Shown here piece after piece: positions 6,124-14,526 of a stretch of 64,000 bases of DNA. How positions within the stretch are numbered: position 1 is the stretch's first letter; each line of letters starts with the position of its first letter. This stretch comes from UBA9676 sp963730065 (GTDB lineage Bacteria; Actinomycetota; Actinomycetes; Streptosporangiales; Streptosporangiaceae): the NCBI GenBank assembly GCA_963730065.1, contig CAVSQL010000025.1, forward strand, positions 1 to 64,000. Reading direction: 5' to 3'. The notes beneath the pieces are model-generated. The model was not told the origin of the DNA and made no database searches. It saw only the letters and a program-made list of their open reading frames with translations. The translations under genes were made by a program, and so were the position numbers.

Positions 6124-8477
6124 CCTGATGCGGAGTATGCCGCTGGTGGCGGCGGTGGTCCCTGCGTCCTGCTTCCCCGCATTTGCCAGGGATTTGTGGT
6201 CGGATGCCGTGTGTGCAGCGGGCGGATCCGGCCGGGCAGGCGGCTGGCCGGCGGCCCAGGGCCGGCGCTACCGGGCGGGGCTAGGTCCGCCTGCAGGTCG
6301 TCGATCTGGGCCTGCAGGCCCAGCTGCCATGCCGAGGCGAACGCATCGTCGCCGAGAGCGGCCCTGGCGCCGGTCATGGTCGCGGCGTGCTGGGCGTTTT
6401 CGCAGGGAGCGATCACGGTTCCGATCGTCACACGCATCGCCTCAGCCGCGGCCAGCAGGCGGGTGGCTTGCTGGGCACTGCCGTGGGCGAGTGCGATCGC
6501 GGCCAGGTCTTCGAGGACGCTGCAGGTACGCCACCGGTCGCGAAGATCGTGGTGGATCTCAAGGCTGTTGCGGAGCAGCGCCGCAGCGGCCGGGTCGCCA
6601 CGGTCGGCTGCCAGCAGGCCCAGCTGCTCAAGGGACCACGCCGTGCCCTCGCGGAATCCGATTCGCTCCGCCAGGGAGCGGCTCTCCTGGAGGAGCGTGG
6701 CCGCCTGCTCGCGGTCTCCCTGGTGCCGCGCGACAGTGCCCAGGCTGAGCAGCGACCATGCGATTCCCTCCACGTCATCCAGCTCGCGGAACATGCGCAG
6801 GGCTATCGTGCACTCCTGGGTCGCCCGTTCGAATTCAAGCTGCAGCCAGGAGGCGAAGCCCAGGTAGCCATGGGCGCTTGCGACAGCCCACTGGTCGCCG
6901 ACGGTCTCGGCGATGGCCAGGCTCTCCCCGTGTAGCTCCATCGCACGGGCGTATCTGCCCTGCTCGCGGGCCACGCTTCCGAGCACCTGCAGCGCGCTGG
7001 CCGTGCCCTGGGCATCGCCCAGTTCCCGGTACAGCCGGAGGGCGGCTTCGAGCCGGCGCACGGCCGGCCGGTAGTCGCACTGCAGCAGGGCAAGGCGGCC
7101 GCTGCCGAGCAGCGCCTTGGCCCGCAGCGCGGTGGGGGCATCCGCGCCTGCCGTGACCGCGGTGTCCATCCACTCGCGGATCTCGTGGTAGTGGCCGCGA
7201 AGGTAGGCAAAGCGCCCCAGCGGGCCGGCGATCCGAAGCGCAGCGTTCGCGTCACCGGAATTGTGGGCGAACTCCAGCGCCATGCGAAGGTTCGGTGTCT
7301 CAGCGTCCAGGCGGTCCAGCTCGCGTTCCAGGCCCAGGGCACCCTCACGGCCGCCGTCGATCCGTGGTGTGACCTCTTCCACAAGGCTGGCAAAGTACCG
7401 CAGGTGGGCGCGGCGCGCGGCATCCTTCTCGGACGCCTCGGCCAGGCGTTCCAGCGCATACTCGCGGACGGTGCCGAGCAGGTGGTAACGCGTGTCGCTG
7501 CCTCCGTGATCCACCCGCAGGAGCGACTTGTCGGCGAGCCGTGTCAGCAGCTCGAGGATGTGCTCGGGACGGATGCCGCTCCCGGCGGTGACCTGCTCGG
7601 CTGCGGTCAGCGTGAAGCTGCCGCAGAACACTGCCAGCCGGCGGAAAACCGCACGCTCGTCCTCGTCCAGCAGGTCGTGGCTCCAGTCGAGGGTCGCCCG
7701 TAGGGCCTGGTGGCGGCGCGGGGCCGTGCGCGCGCCACCGACCAGCACCGTGAAGATGTCGTCGAGACGCTCGGCCAGCTGGCCGACGGACAGCATCCGC
7801 ATCTGGGCCGCGGCCAGCTCGATCGCCAGCGGCAGGCCGTCGAGCCGCCTGCATACCTGCACGACGGCCCGGGCATTGTCGTCGACAAGCCGGAACGACG
7901 GAAATACCAGCTGCGCGCGATTCTCGAAGAACCTGACCGCGTCGAACTCCGCGAGGGCGGCCGCTTCCGCAGGCGTGCCAGCTTCCGGAAGTGACAGCGG
8001 CGGTACCGGCCAGCTGCGCTCCCCGTCTACCCCGAGCACCTCGCGGCTGGTAGCGAGGATCGTCAGGGCATCGCAAGCGCTGAGCAGCTGCTCGGCAAGA
8101 TCCGCCACAGCGGAAGCGAGATGCTCGCAATTGTCCAAGACGATCAGCATCGAGCGGTCGCATACGTGCTCCGCGATTGCCGCCGTGGCGTCCTGGCCCG
8201 GGACGTCCGGCACGTCGAGCCGGCGCGCAACCACCTGGGCGACGATGCTGGGATCATCGATGGGTGCGAGCTCCACCCAGCACACTCCCTCGGCATAGGA
8301 CGCGCCCACAGCGCCCGCAGCGGCAAGCGCCAGGCGGGTCTTCCCGATTCCTCCCGGTCCGGTCAGGGTCAGCAGCCGGCTGCGCGACAAGCTGTCAACC
8401 ACGTCCTGCAGCTCGCGCTGGCGGCCCACCAGCGGGGTCAACCGGACGGGGAGCCGATCGGTTACCAGTGACGGCAT
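6081..8477 (-). CDS. NB-ARC ATPase with TPR repeats, AfsR/LuxR-like regulator
   Basis: The 798-residue protein starts MPSLVTDRLPVRLTPLVGRQREL. The AAA/NB-ARC domain has Walker A GPGGIGKTRLALA at residues about 41-50 and Walker B LIVLDNCEHL at about 110-119, followed by ATSREVLGVDGE sensor sequence. Residues about 330-720 are helical TPR-like repeats. The last 70 residues are Pro/Gly/Arg-rich and read antisense-like, which is what a frameshift into noise would give. The expected SARP DNA-binding and BTAD region is found immediately downstream in another frame (5407-6123). AfsR-type regulators normally carry SARP at the N-terminus; here the order is reversed. It may be a split or damaged regulator of the first island. 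Confidence 0.82.
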   Translation of the reverse strand: MPSLVTDRLPVRLTPLVGRQRELQDVVDSLSRSRLLTLTGPGGIGKTRLALAAAGAVGASYAEGVCWVELAPIDDPSIVAQVVARRLDVPDVPGQDATAAIAEHVCDRSMLIVLDNCEHLASAVADLAEQLLSACDALTILATSREVLGVDGERSWPVPPLSLPEAGTPAEAAALAEFDAVRFFENRAQLVFPSFRLVDDNARAVVQVCRRLDGLPLAIELAAAQMRMLSVGQLAERLDDIFTVLVGGARTAPRRHQALRATLDWSHDLLDEDERAVFRRLAVFCGSFTLTAAEQVTAGSGIRPEHILELLTRLADKSLLRVDHGGSDTRYHLLGTVREYALERLAEASEKDAARRAHLRYFASLVEEVTPRIDGGREGALGLERELDRLDAETPNLRMALEFAHNSGDANAALRIAGPLGRFAYLRGHYHEIREWMDTAVTAGADAPTALRAKALLGSGRLALLQCDYRPAVRRLEAALRLYRELGDAQGTASALQVLGSVAREQGRYARAMELHGESLAIAETVGDQWAVASAHGYLGFASWLQLEFERATQECTIALRMFRELDDVEGIAWSLLSLGTVARHQGDREQAATLLQESRSLAERIGFREGTAWSLEQLGLLAADRGDPAAAALLRNSLEIHHDLRDRWRTCSVLEDLAAIALAHGSAQQATRLLAAAEAMRVTIGTVIAPCENAQHAATMTGARAALGDDAFASAWQLGLQAQIDDLQADLAPPGSAGPGPPASRLPGRIRPLHTRHPTTNPWQMRGSRTQGPPPPPAAYSASGCSARRPSTAGTLS

Positions 8478-8925
8478 GCACTCGCCCCCCGCCTGCCGGG
8501 ACCATCCCCGACCCGCGCCGTGAGAGGAATGCGGGCAGCGAGGATGGACGGAAGCAATGCTTCACCCGGCACTGTCGGCATGCCCGGTCCCTTCCGCAGG
8601 CCAGAGAGTGGATCTGGGATCCACAGCCAGGATGGTCGATCGGGCCGGACGTCACAAGACGCAGAGCCCTGACCAGGACATTCATCTAGCTAACCTGGGG
8701 GGACGTGTCACATCAAGGCGGTAAGGGCGGCTCTACGTGCCTGCTGGCGGTGGCCAACTTCTGGTTGTCCCGAGGCGCGCTATGCGTCTTCGGGCCTATC
8801 GGTAAGCCGTTGTTCATCAAGATCGGCTCTACAAGATCGGCTCCCATTCGCTCCCAAAATCGGGAAAATGGGCGAGAGCGAGAGACGAAATTTATCACGA
8901 ATAGAGCTGCGACCTGCAGCTTCAT
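8478..8925. other. Gene-free stretch with integrase-arm-like repeats
   Basis: No convincing gene is present between the ATPase start and the second tRNA fragment. AAGATCGGCTC occurs twice (about 8818 and 8833). The second copy runs into GCTCCCATTCGCTCCC at 8840-8855, which matches the motif left of the intact tRNA (26570-26586). Similarity to the tRNA-proximal sequence continues to GCGACCTGCA at 8909-8918. The upstream part probably contains the promoter of the leftward ATPase gene, but I cannot place it. Confidence 0.45.
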
Positions 8926-8971
8926 GGTCGGGGTGGCCGGATTTGAACCGGCGGCCTCTTCGTCCTGAACG
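8926..8971 (-). repeat. tRNA-Pro 3'-end fragment, candidate att site 2
   Basis: 46 bases match 26658-26703 with one mismatch (T at 8965 instead of C). It has the same orientation as the intact tRNA and the fragment at 2883. It divides the accessory region into two blocks (2926-8926 and 8971-26660), each bounded by copies of the tRNA end. Confidence 0.8.
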
Positions 8972-9218
8972 CACATTCAGCGTTCAAATTGAGCTGTGAC
9001 TGCCGAATGGCTGCGTCACGCAGGCCTGGCATTCGCGCGCCAGGCCCGCTGGTCGCCGGCCGCGACCTCCGCCTCCTGGCGTCAGGACGCCTTGGGGTCA
9101 GCGAACACCGGCCACGCCAGCGGTGCTCATACACTGCCACGCGGAGACGGCGGCCCGGCAGACCTGGCTTACGCGCAGGCGGGTAGGCGCGCGCTCTTGG
9201 CACAATGGGTGGCCACGT

Positions 9219-10229
9219 TCAGTGATCAGCCTGGGCGCCTATTTTCGTGCTACCAGCGCTCTGAGACTCGTCAGGTCTGGCCGTATCCGCTCTCTTACCC
9301 GTTCTGCCGGCGGGGTGTTCGGCCTGTGTCTCAGCCTGCCGTTCCGCAAAACGGGTTGCCCTGGCGTCGAGCGCCTCGAGCGCCGCGGCGAGGTCCTCCC
9401 GTGCCCGCTCGCCGTCGGCGTCCAGGCCCTCGGCCTCGAATACCCGCCAGTGACGCAGCAGCGGCATGATGACGTCGTCGTGGTGGATGCGCAGGTCGTA
9501 GATGCCCGCCTGGGCGATCTGCACCGCCTTGCGCGCGAAACCGGGGACGACGCTGCCCGGCATCACAAAGCCGGCCACCTCGTCAGCGATCGCCCGCAGG
9601 GTCTGGCCCGGCGCGATCTCGAGCGCGGCCTGGACCAGGTTGCGGTAGAAGATCATGTGCAGGTTCTCGTCCATCGCGATCCGGGTGAGCAGCTTCGCCG
9701 CGATCGGGTCCTCGCAGTAGCGGCCGGTGTTGCGGTGGGAGACGCGGGTGGCGAGTTCCTGCAAGGACACGTAGGCGCAGGCATGGAGCAGCGGCTTGTC
9801 CCCGGAGTCCCACCCCGCCTGCAGGGTCGCCATCCGGGCCTGCTCGAGGCGCTCCGGGTCGGTCCCGCGGGTGACCAGGAGGTAGTCGCGGATGCAGGCC
9901 GCGTGCCGGCCCTCCTCCGCCGTCCACCGGTTCACCCACGCTCCCCAGGCACCCTCGCGGCCGAACGTGTTCCTGAGCTCGGCGTGGTAGCTGGGGAGGT
10001 TGTCCTCGGTGAGGAGGTTCAGCTCCAGGGCGGTGCGGGCGACCGGTGAGAGCCGTGACTGCTCGGCGGACCACGGCTCGCCGCCGAGCGCGGCGAAGTT
10101 CCGCCCCTGGCTCCACGGGACGTACTCGTGCGGCAGCCAGTCCTCGGCCGAGGCCAGGTGCCGGTCGAGGTTGTCCTCGACGGTGGCCTCGAGCTGCTTG
10201 AGCAGTGCCCGGGTCCCGAACGCCGTCAT
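9219..10229 (-). CDS. Acyl-ACP desaturase (ferritin-like diiron)
   Basis: The 336-residue protein starts at the ATG at 10229, with GGGGGAG just upstream; the longer ORF to 10292 lacks such a site. Diiron ligands are seen as E in LTEDNLPSYHAEL, EExxH in WTAEEGRHAA, and DENLH in AMDENLHMIFY, as in plant-type stearoyl-ACP desaturases and mycobacterial DesA. It should introduce a cis double bond into a saturated acyl-ACP using O2 and reduced ferredoxin. The last 40 residues are a hydrophilic tail. It is divergent from the ACP gene (118-bp gap) and would make the olefin that a cyclopropane-synthase-type methyltransferase needs. Confidence 0.9.
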   Translation of the reverse strand: MTAFGTRALLKQLEATVEDNLDRHLASAEDWLPHEYVPWSQGRNFAALGGEPWSAEQSRLSPVARTALELNLLTEDNLPSYHAELRNTFGREGAWGAWVNRWTAEEGRHAACIRDYLLVTRGTDPERLEQARMATLQAGWDSGDKPLLHACAYVSLQELATRVSHRNTGRYCEDPIAAKLLTRIAMDENLHMIFYRNLVQAALEIAPGQTLRAIADEVAGFVMPGSVVPGFARKAVQIAQAGIYDLRIHHDDVIMPLLRHWRVFEAEGLDADGERAREDLAAALEALDARATRFAERQAETQAEHPAGRTGKRADTARPDESQSAGSTKIGAQADH

Positions 10230-10347
10230 CAGGTGGCTCCCCCCTGCCCAAGCGTGCCACACGGCTGCCCGGACGGCTGGACTGGTTCTCACGAGCCTGT
10301 GGCCAGGGTCTATTATTGTTTCTTTGCCTGGAGGGGGGACATACGTG
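10230..10347. promoter_or_regulatory. Divergent promoter region of the lipid cluster
   Basis: This is the 118-bp gap between the leftward desaturase and the rightward ACP operon. It contains the only A/T-rich patch in the area (TATTATTGTTTC at 10311-10322), which can serve as a -10 element in either direction. The ACP ribosome-binding site GGAGGGGGG follows at about 10330. No clear -35 element or operator repeat was found. Confidence 0.4.
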
Positions 10348-10611
10348 ATGAATCTCGACGTGGCGCTGTGTGAATCGATCGCCAGGGTGTACGGGGTACC
10401 GGCCGATCAGGTCAGCCCGGCTTCGAGGCTGGAGGACCTGGGTATCGACTCGCTCGCCGCCGCGGAGATCATCACCGACGTGGAGATCCGGGCCGGGATC
10501 GAGCTGCCGATGGATGTCCTGCGTGGCCTGGGTCAGCTGCGGACCGTCGGCGAGGTCGCCGCCCACCTGCAGGCCGGCGCCGGGAGTCCGCCCGTCCCTA
10601 GCGGGCCATGA
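10348..10611 (+). CDS. Acyl carrier protein
   Basis: This 87-residue ACP has the phosphopantetheine serine in DLGIDSLAAAEIITDVE. Helix 1 (LDVALCESIARVYGV) and the acidic recognition helix are present, and the end (LRTVGEVAAHLQ) is the usual helix 4. The start ATG at 10348 has a strong site upstream; the adjacent in-frame GTG at 10345 is possible. Its stop overlaps the ATG of the methyltransferase gene (ATGA at 10608), so the two are probably translated together. As a dedicated ACP in a small cluster it likely carries the acyl chain for the neighbouring enzymes. Confidence 0.92.
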   Translation: MNLDVALCESIARVYGVPADQVSPASRLEDLGIDSLAAAEIITDVEIRAGIELPMDVLRGLGQLRTVGEVAAHLQAGAGSPPVPSGP

Positions 10612-12446
10612 CCGGCTCCGGGCGGCTGGCCACGATGGGCACGTCGCCGCGCGCGATCAGGCACCACTACGACCTGTCCGACGACTTCTTCCGGATCTGG
10701 CTGGGCCCGGACATGGTGTATTCCTGCGGCTGGTGGGAAGCCGGGGACGGCCGTGACTCGCTCGCCCAGGCGCAGCACCGCAAGCTCGACTTCTTCGCGG
10801 ACCGCCTCGGGGTGCGCGGGGGCCGCGTGCTCGATGTCGGCTGCGGCTGGGGGGCGCTGCTGGACCGGTTCGTGCGCGTCCACGGCGCCGCCTCGGGGAC
10901 CGGGCTCACCCTGAGTCCCAGCCAGACCGGCTTCGCGGCCAGCCGGAACGTACCCGGGGTGTCGTACCTGCTGCGGAACTGGACCGACCACGAGCCCGGC
11001 GAGCCGTACGACGCGGTCACCTGCATCGAGGCGACCGAGCACTTCGCCTCCGAGACGCTGAGCCCCGATGAAAAGGTCGAGGTCTACCGCGCGTTCTTCG
11101 AGCGCGCCGCGTCGTGGCTGCGGCCCGGCGGGCGGATGGGCCTGCAGCTGATCTGCCTCGACAACGTGGGGCATGCCGGGAGCCGGGCGGGGAGGGGGCC
11201 GTTCGCCGACCTGATCCTTAATGACATCTTCCCCGAGTCGATGCCCGCGTCGCTGTCCGAGCTGATCCTGGGCTGGGAGACGCACTTCGAGCTGGATGAG
11301 TTCCACGATCACCCCCGCCACTACCAGCGGACCTTCCGCGCCTGGACGCTCGCGTACCGGGAGCAGGAGGCGCTCGCCCGGGCACTGGTGGGCGCGGAGG
11401 CGTGCCGCGCCTACGCGCGGTACTTCGCGGTCGGTGAGGCCGTCTTCCGGCTTCGCGAGCACTCGCTGTACCGCGTGATCCTCACCAAGCGGCCCGAGCC
11501 CAAGGCCTGGGCCGTCACCGTGCGCCCGAGTGACATCCCGGCACCGGCGGCCCGGGGCGGCGGCCCGGCCGGCGCCTCGGCGGCGGCGGTCCGCTCTCAC
11601 TACGACGTGTCCAACTCGTTCTACGAGCTGTGGCTGGGCCCCTCGATGATGTACTCCTCGGCCATGTGGGCGGGCGCCGAGACCCGGGCGGACCTCGAGC
11701 GCGCCCAGCGGCGGAAGATCGACTTCTTCGCGGCCAGGGCGCTGCCCGGCCCCGGTCCCCGTCGGGTCCTCGACGTCGGCTGCGGCTGGGGCTGGAACCT
11801 CCGCCGGCTCGCCGAGGCGCACCGGGTCACCGGCGCCACCGGGCTCACGCTGAGCCGGGCGCAGCTCGGCTACCTCACCCAGCATCCGGTCTCCGGCGCC
11901 GATATCCGGCTGGAGGACTGGAACGACCACGGCCCGGGCGAGCCGTACGACGCGATCTTCTCGTTCGGGGCGTTCGAGCACTTCGCCCGGGACGGGACCA
12001 CAGGTCCGCAACGAATTGCCACCTACCGCCGTTTCTTCCGCTCGTGCATGGAGTGGCTGGCCCCCGGGGGTCGGCTCGCGCTGGAGACGATCGCGCACGA
12101 CGGCGCGCCGGACACGGACGCACCCCTGGGACGGGGACCGCTGGGCGACTTCGTGCTGAGCCTCTACCCGGAGTCTCTCTGCCCTCATCTGGGGGAGATC
12201 GTGCTTGGCTTCGAGCCTTTCTTCGAGCTTGAGCTGCTCCGCTCGGACCCGGGGGACTTCGCGCGCACCTGCCGGGCGTGGCTCACCGCCCTGCGTGAGC
12301 ACGAGCGCGAGGCCGAGACCATCGTCGGCGAGCAGGTCGTGCGGCAGTTCCGCCGCTATCTGGCCTCGTCGGAGATCCAGTTCCGGACACGGATCGTCAC
12401 GAACTACCGGCTGGTCCTGCACCGGCGGCCAGACGTCCGCGTCTAA
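10608..12446 (+). CDS. Tandem-domain cyclopropane fatty acid synthase family methyltransferase
   Basis: The 612-residue protein consists of two full copies of the CFA/mycolic acid methyltransferase domain. Domain 1 (about 10-290) has HHYDLSDDFFRIWLGPDMVYSCG, SAM motif VLDVGCGWGALL and CIEATEHFA. Domain 2 (about 320-605) has SHYDVSNSFYELWLGPSMMYSS, VLDVGCGWGWNL and FGAFEHFA. The GAFEHF motif of domain 2 is that of mycobacterial CmaA/Mma enzymes, in which it contributes a bicarbonate-binding glutamate. These enzymes add a SAM-derived methylene or methyl group to a cis double bond of an acyl chain. Two domains could act on two positions, or one may be structural. It is coupled to the ACP gene, so an acyl-ACP substrate is plausible. 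Confidence 0.88.
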   Translation: MTGSGRLATMGTSPRAIRHHYDLSDDFFRIWLGPDMVYSCGWWEAGDGRDSLAQAQHRKLDFFADRLGVRGGRVLDVGCGWGALLDRFVRVHGAASGTGLTLSPSQTGFAASRNVPGVSYLLRNWTDHEPGEPYDAVTCIEATEHFASETLSPDEKVEVYRAFFERAASWLRPGGRMGLQLICLDNVGHAGSRAGRGPFADLILNDIFPESMPASLSELILGWETHFELDEFHDHPRHYQRTFRAWTLAYREQEALARALVGAEACRAYARYFAVGEAVFRLREHSLYRVILTKRPEPKAWAVTVRPSDIPAPAARGGGPAGASAAAVRSHYDVSNSFYELWLGPSMMYSSAMWAGAETRADLERAQRRKIDFFAARALPGPGPRRVLDVGCGWGWNLRRLAEAHRVTGATGLTLSRAQLGYLTQHPVSGADIRLEDWNDHGPGEPYDAIFSFGAFEHFARDGTTGPQRIATYRRFFRSCMEWLAPGGRLALETIAHDGAPDTDAPLGRGPLGDFVLSLYPESLCPHLGEIVLGFEPFFELELLRSDPGDFARTCRAWLTALREHEREAETIVGEQVVRQFRRYLASSEIQFRTRIVTNYRLVLHRRPDVRV

Positions 12447-12530
12447 ACCATCCAGAAAGCGTCAAGACTAGGTCATACTCTCCTAAAGGGCTCGCCGCGG
12501 GGGCGGCGGCCGGGCGGGAGGGGAGCGGGA

Positions 12531-13268
12531 ATGCCTGATCTTGGCCATGACGGGGACGAACGCGCCCGCAGGGGGTCAGGGCCTGTACCGGAGGGCAGGC
12601 TGTCCCGGCGGCGAGTGATGACAGCGTCGGCCGTCGCCGCTGGGGCGGGGCTGACGAGCGTTTCGGCGTGCAGCAGCTCAGGTTCTCAAGCGGACGCCGG
12701 GACAGACGGCCAGGTGGTGTCGCTCGGCGCGTCCGGTACGACGACGGTCGAGTTCCGTGGCCGCGTCACCCAGTCCGGCACGAGCTTCACCAGCTACGGC
12801 TACCTGATCCGGGCCAGCCACGCGGATCAGAGCGACCTGTTCAGCGGCACGGCCCTCAGCGAGAAGACAGCAATGCTGACCGCGTACGCGACGGGGGACC
12901 TCCGGGCCCGCACTACCGACAATGTGGTGCATTCCCTCGACATCGTGGGCACGATGACGGTCCACCAGCGCAGCAACCCGGGGGCTGACTTCAATAACCC
13001 GTCGTCCTTCCAGGTCGGCACGCTGGTTGCCCGCTACGACATGACGCTGCAGGACATCCTGACCGTCATCGCGCTCAACACGGGCCTGCCCACCCTCACA
13101 GGTGACATGCTGCAGACCGCTGCAGGCGCGCTGTCCGGCCCGCTGGCCGGCCAGAAGTTCGGCAAGAAAGGGACCCGCCTGCGGTTCTTCGCCACCGGGC
13201 TGGGACACAAGACCGATGACGCCCCTACGGCGCAGCTGGAGATCGCCGGCAACTGGTCCATCGAGTAG
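12531..13268 (+). CDS. Tat-exported lipoprotein, beta-barrel-like, unknown function
   Basis: The 245-residue protein starts at ATG 12531 behind GGGAGGGGAG. The signal has a twin-arginine motif (SRRRVMTASAVAAGAG) ending in SVSAC, so it should be exported folded and lipidated on the cysteine at about residue 46. The mature part is rich in beta strands (TTVEFRGRVTQSGTSFTSYG, GDLRARTTDNVVHSLDIVG, SFQVGTLVARYDMTL, APTAQLEIAGNWSIE), reminiscent of small lipocalin or allene-oxide-cyclase-like barrels. That comparison is from shape only. It sits between the methyltransferase and ketosynthase genes, so it might bind or carry the lipid product outside the membrane. Confidence 0.7.
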   Translation: MPDLGHDGDERARRGSGPVPEGRLSRRRVMTASAVAAGAGLTSVSACSSSGSQADAGTDGQVVSLGASGTTTVEFRGRVTQSGTSFTSYGYLIRASHADQSDLFSGTALSEKTAMLTAYATGDLRARTTDNVVHSLDIVGTMTVHQRSNPGADFNNPSSFQVGTLVARYDMTLQDILTVIALNTGLPTLTGDMLQTAAGALSGPLAGQKFGKKGTRLRFFATGLGHKTDDAPTAQLEIAGNWSIE

Positions 13269-13278
13269 CGGCGGGGCC

Positions 13279-14526
13279 GTGACATCCCCGGCTGCCCCTG
13301 CGCCGGTCGCCGTCGTCGGGGCGGGGGTGAAGACGCCCGCCGGGAACAGCGCCGGCGAGCTGTGGGAGAACCTGTGCGCCGGACGCCCGTCGGCCGAGGT
13401 GTTCTCCGACGACCGGCTGCCGCCGGGCACGGCGGCGCTCGTGTGCCGGGTGAGCGGCTTCGACCCGGCCGCCTACCTCACGCCCATCGAGGTACGGCGG
13501 CTGGACCGGTCCCACGCCCTCGCCATCGGCGCCGCGGCCGATGCCCTCGGCCAGTGTGGTGAGCTGCCGCCCCCGGCCCGGCGGGCGGTGGTGTGCGGCA
13601 TCGGGCTGGGCGCTGCGGCGACCTACGAGCAGCAGGTGTCGAGACTCCTGGGGCAGGGAGTGCGGGGGGTGAGCCCCCTGACCATCCCGATGGTCATGCC
13701 GAGCTCGGTCGCCGCCCACCTGTCGCTCCGGTTCGGCTTCGAGGGACCATGCCTGACCCTGTCCGCCGCCTGCGCGTCCGGCGCCGCGGCCATCGGCGAG
13801 GGCGTGGAGCTGCTGCGCCGGGGGGCGGCCGACGTCGTGCTGGCCGGCGGCGTCAACTCGCTGGTCAACTACGGCGCGATGTGCTGCTTCATGCGGCTGG
13901 ACGCGATGAGCCGCAACGTGAGCTGTCCCGAGCTCGCCTCCCGTCCCTTCGACACCGACCGCGACGGATTCGTCATGGGCGAGGGTGCCGGGTTTGTCGT
14001 CCTCCAGCGGCCCGAGGACGTCCCCGCATCGGGGCCCGAGCCGCTCGGGCTCGTCCTCGGGCACGCCTCATCCGCCGACGCCCACCATCTGGTGGCGCCA
14101 AGCCCGGACGGTGTGGGTGCCGTCCGCTGCATGGCGCTGGCCCTGGCCGACGCCGGTGTCCAGCCCGGCGACGTGGCGCACGTCAACGCGCACGGGACCA
14201 GCACGGTGCTGAACGACCGCGCCGAGGCGGCCGCCCTCACGGCGCTGTTCGCCGGGTCATGCCCCCCGGTCACGGCGGTCAAGGGCTCGACGGGCCATAT
14301 GATCGCCGGATCCGGGGCGGTGGAGGCGATCGTGAGCCTGATCTCCCTGCGGCACCGCCTGGTCCCCCCGGTGGCCGGTCTCCGGGCCATCGACCCGGAT
14401 GTCGATCTCGATGTGATCCAGGGCATACCGCGGGAAGGGCCGCCGGGCTATGCACTGTCGAACTCCTTCGGCTTCGGCGGCGCCAACACCGTGCTCGTCC
14501 TGGCCGCCGACGGATCAGCTGGCTGA
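13279..14526 (+). CDS. Beta-ketoacyl-ACP synthase II (FabF-like)
   Basis: The 415-residue protein starts at GTG 13279, 10 bp after the lipoprotein stop. The thiolase fold is complete: catalytic Cys in LSAACASGAAAIGEG, His in NAHGTSTVLND, the lysine and second His in VKGSTGHMIAGSG, and the C-terminal NSFGFGGANT. All condensing residues are present, so it should extend a carrier-bound acyl chain with malonyl-ACP. It is somewhat divergent at the N-terminus from housekeeping FabF. Its last 79 bp overlap the convergent acyltransferase gene. It would provide chain elongation in the lipid cluster. Confidence 0.9.
   Translation: MTSPAAPAPVAVVGAGVKTPAGNSAGELWENLCAGRPSAEVFSDDRLPPGTAALVCRVSGFDPAAYLTPIEVRRLDRSHALAIGAAADALGQCGELPPPARRAVVCGIGLGAAATYEQQVSRLLGQGVRGVSPLTIPMVMPSSVAAHLSLRFGFEGPCLTLSAACASGAAAIGEGVELLRRGAADVVLAGGVNSLVNYGAMCCFMRLDAMSRNVSCPELASRPFDTDRDGFVMGEGAGFVVLQRPEDVPASGPEPLGLVLGHASSADAHHLVAPSPDGVGAVRCMALALADAGVQPGDVAHVNAHGTSTVLNDRAEAAALTALFAGSCPPVTAVKGSTGHMIAGSGAVEAIVSLISLRHRLVPPVAGLRAIDPDVDLDVIQGIPREGPPGYALSNSFGFGGANTVLVLAADGSAG

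Noticed and set aside
8478..8700. ORF 8395-8685 on the minus strand as a gene upstream of the ATPase
   Set aside because: No ribosome-binding site and an Arg/Pro-rich, domain-free sequence; it overlaps the ATPase start.
10533..12422. 629-residue minus-strand ORF opposite the methyltransferase
   Set aside because: Antisense shadow of a clear two-domain methyltransferase in GC-rich DNA; no motif is readable.
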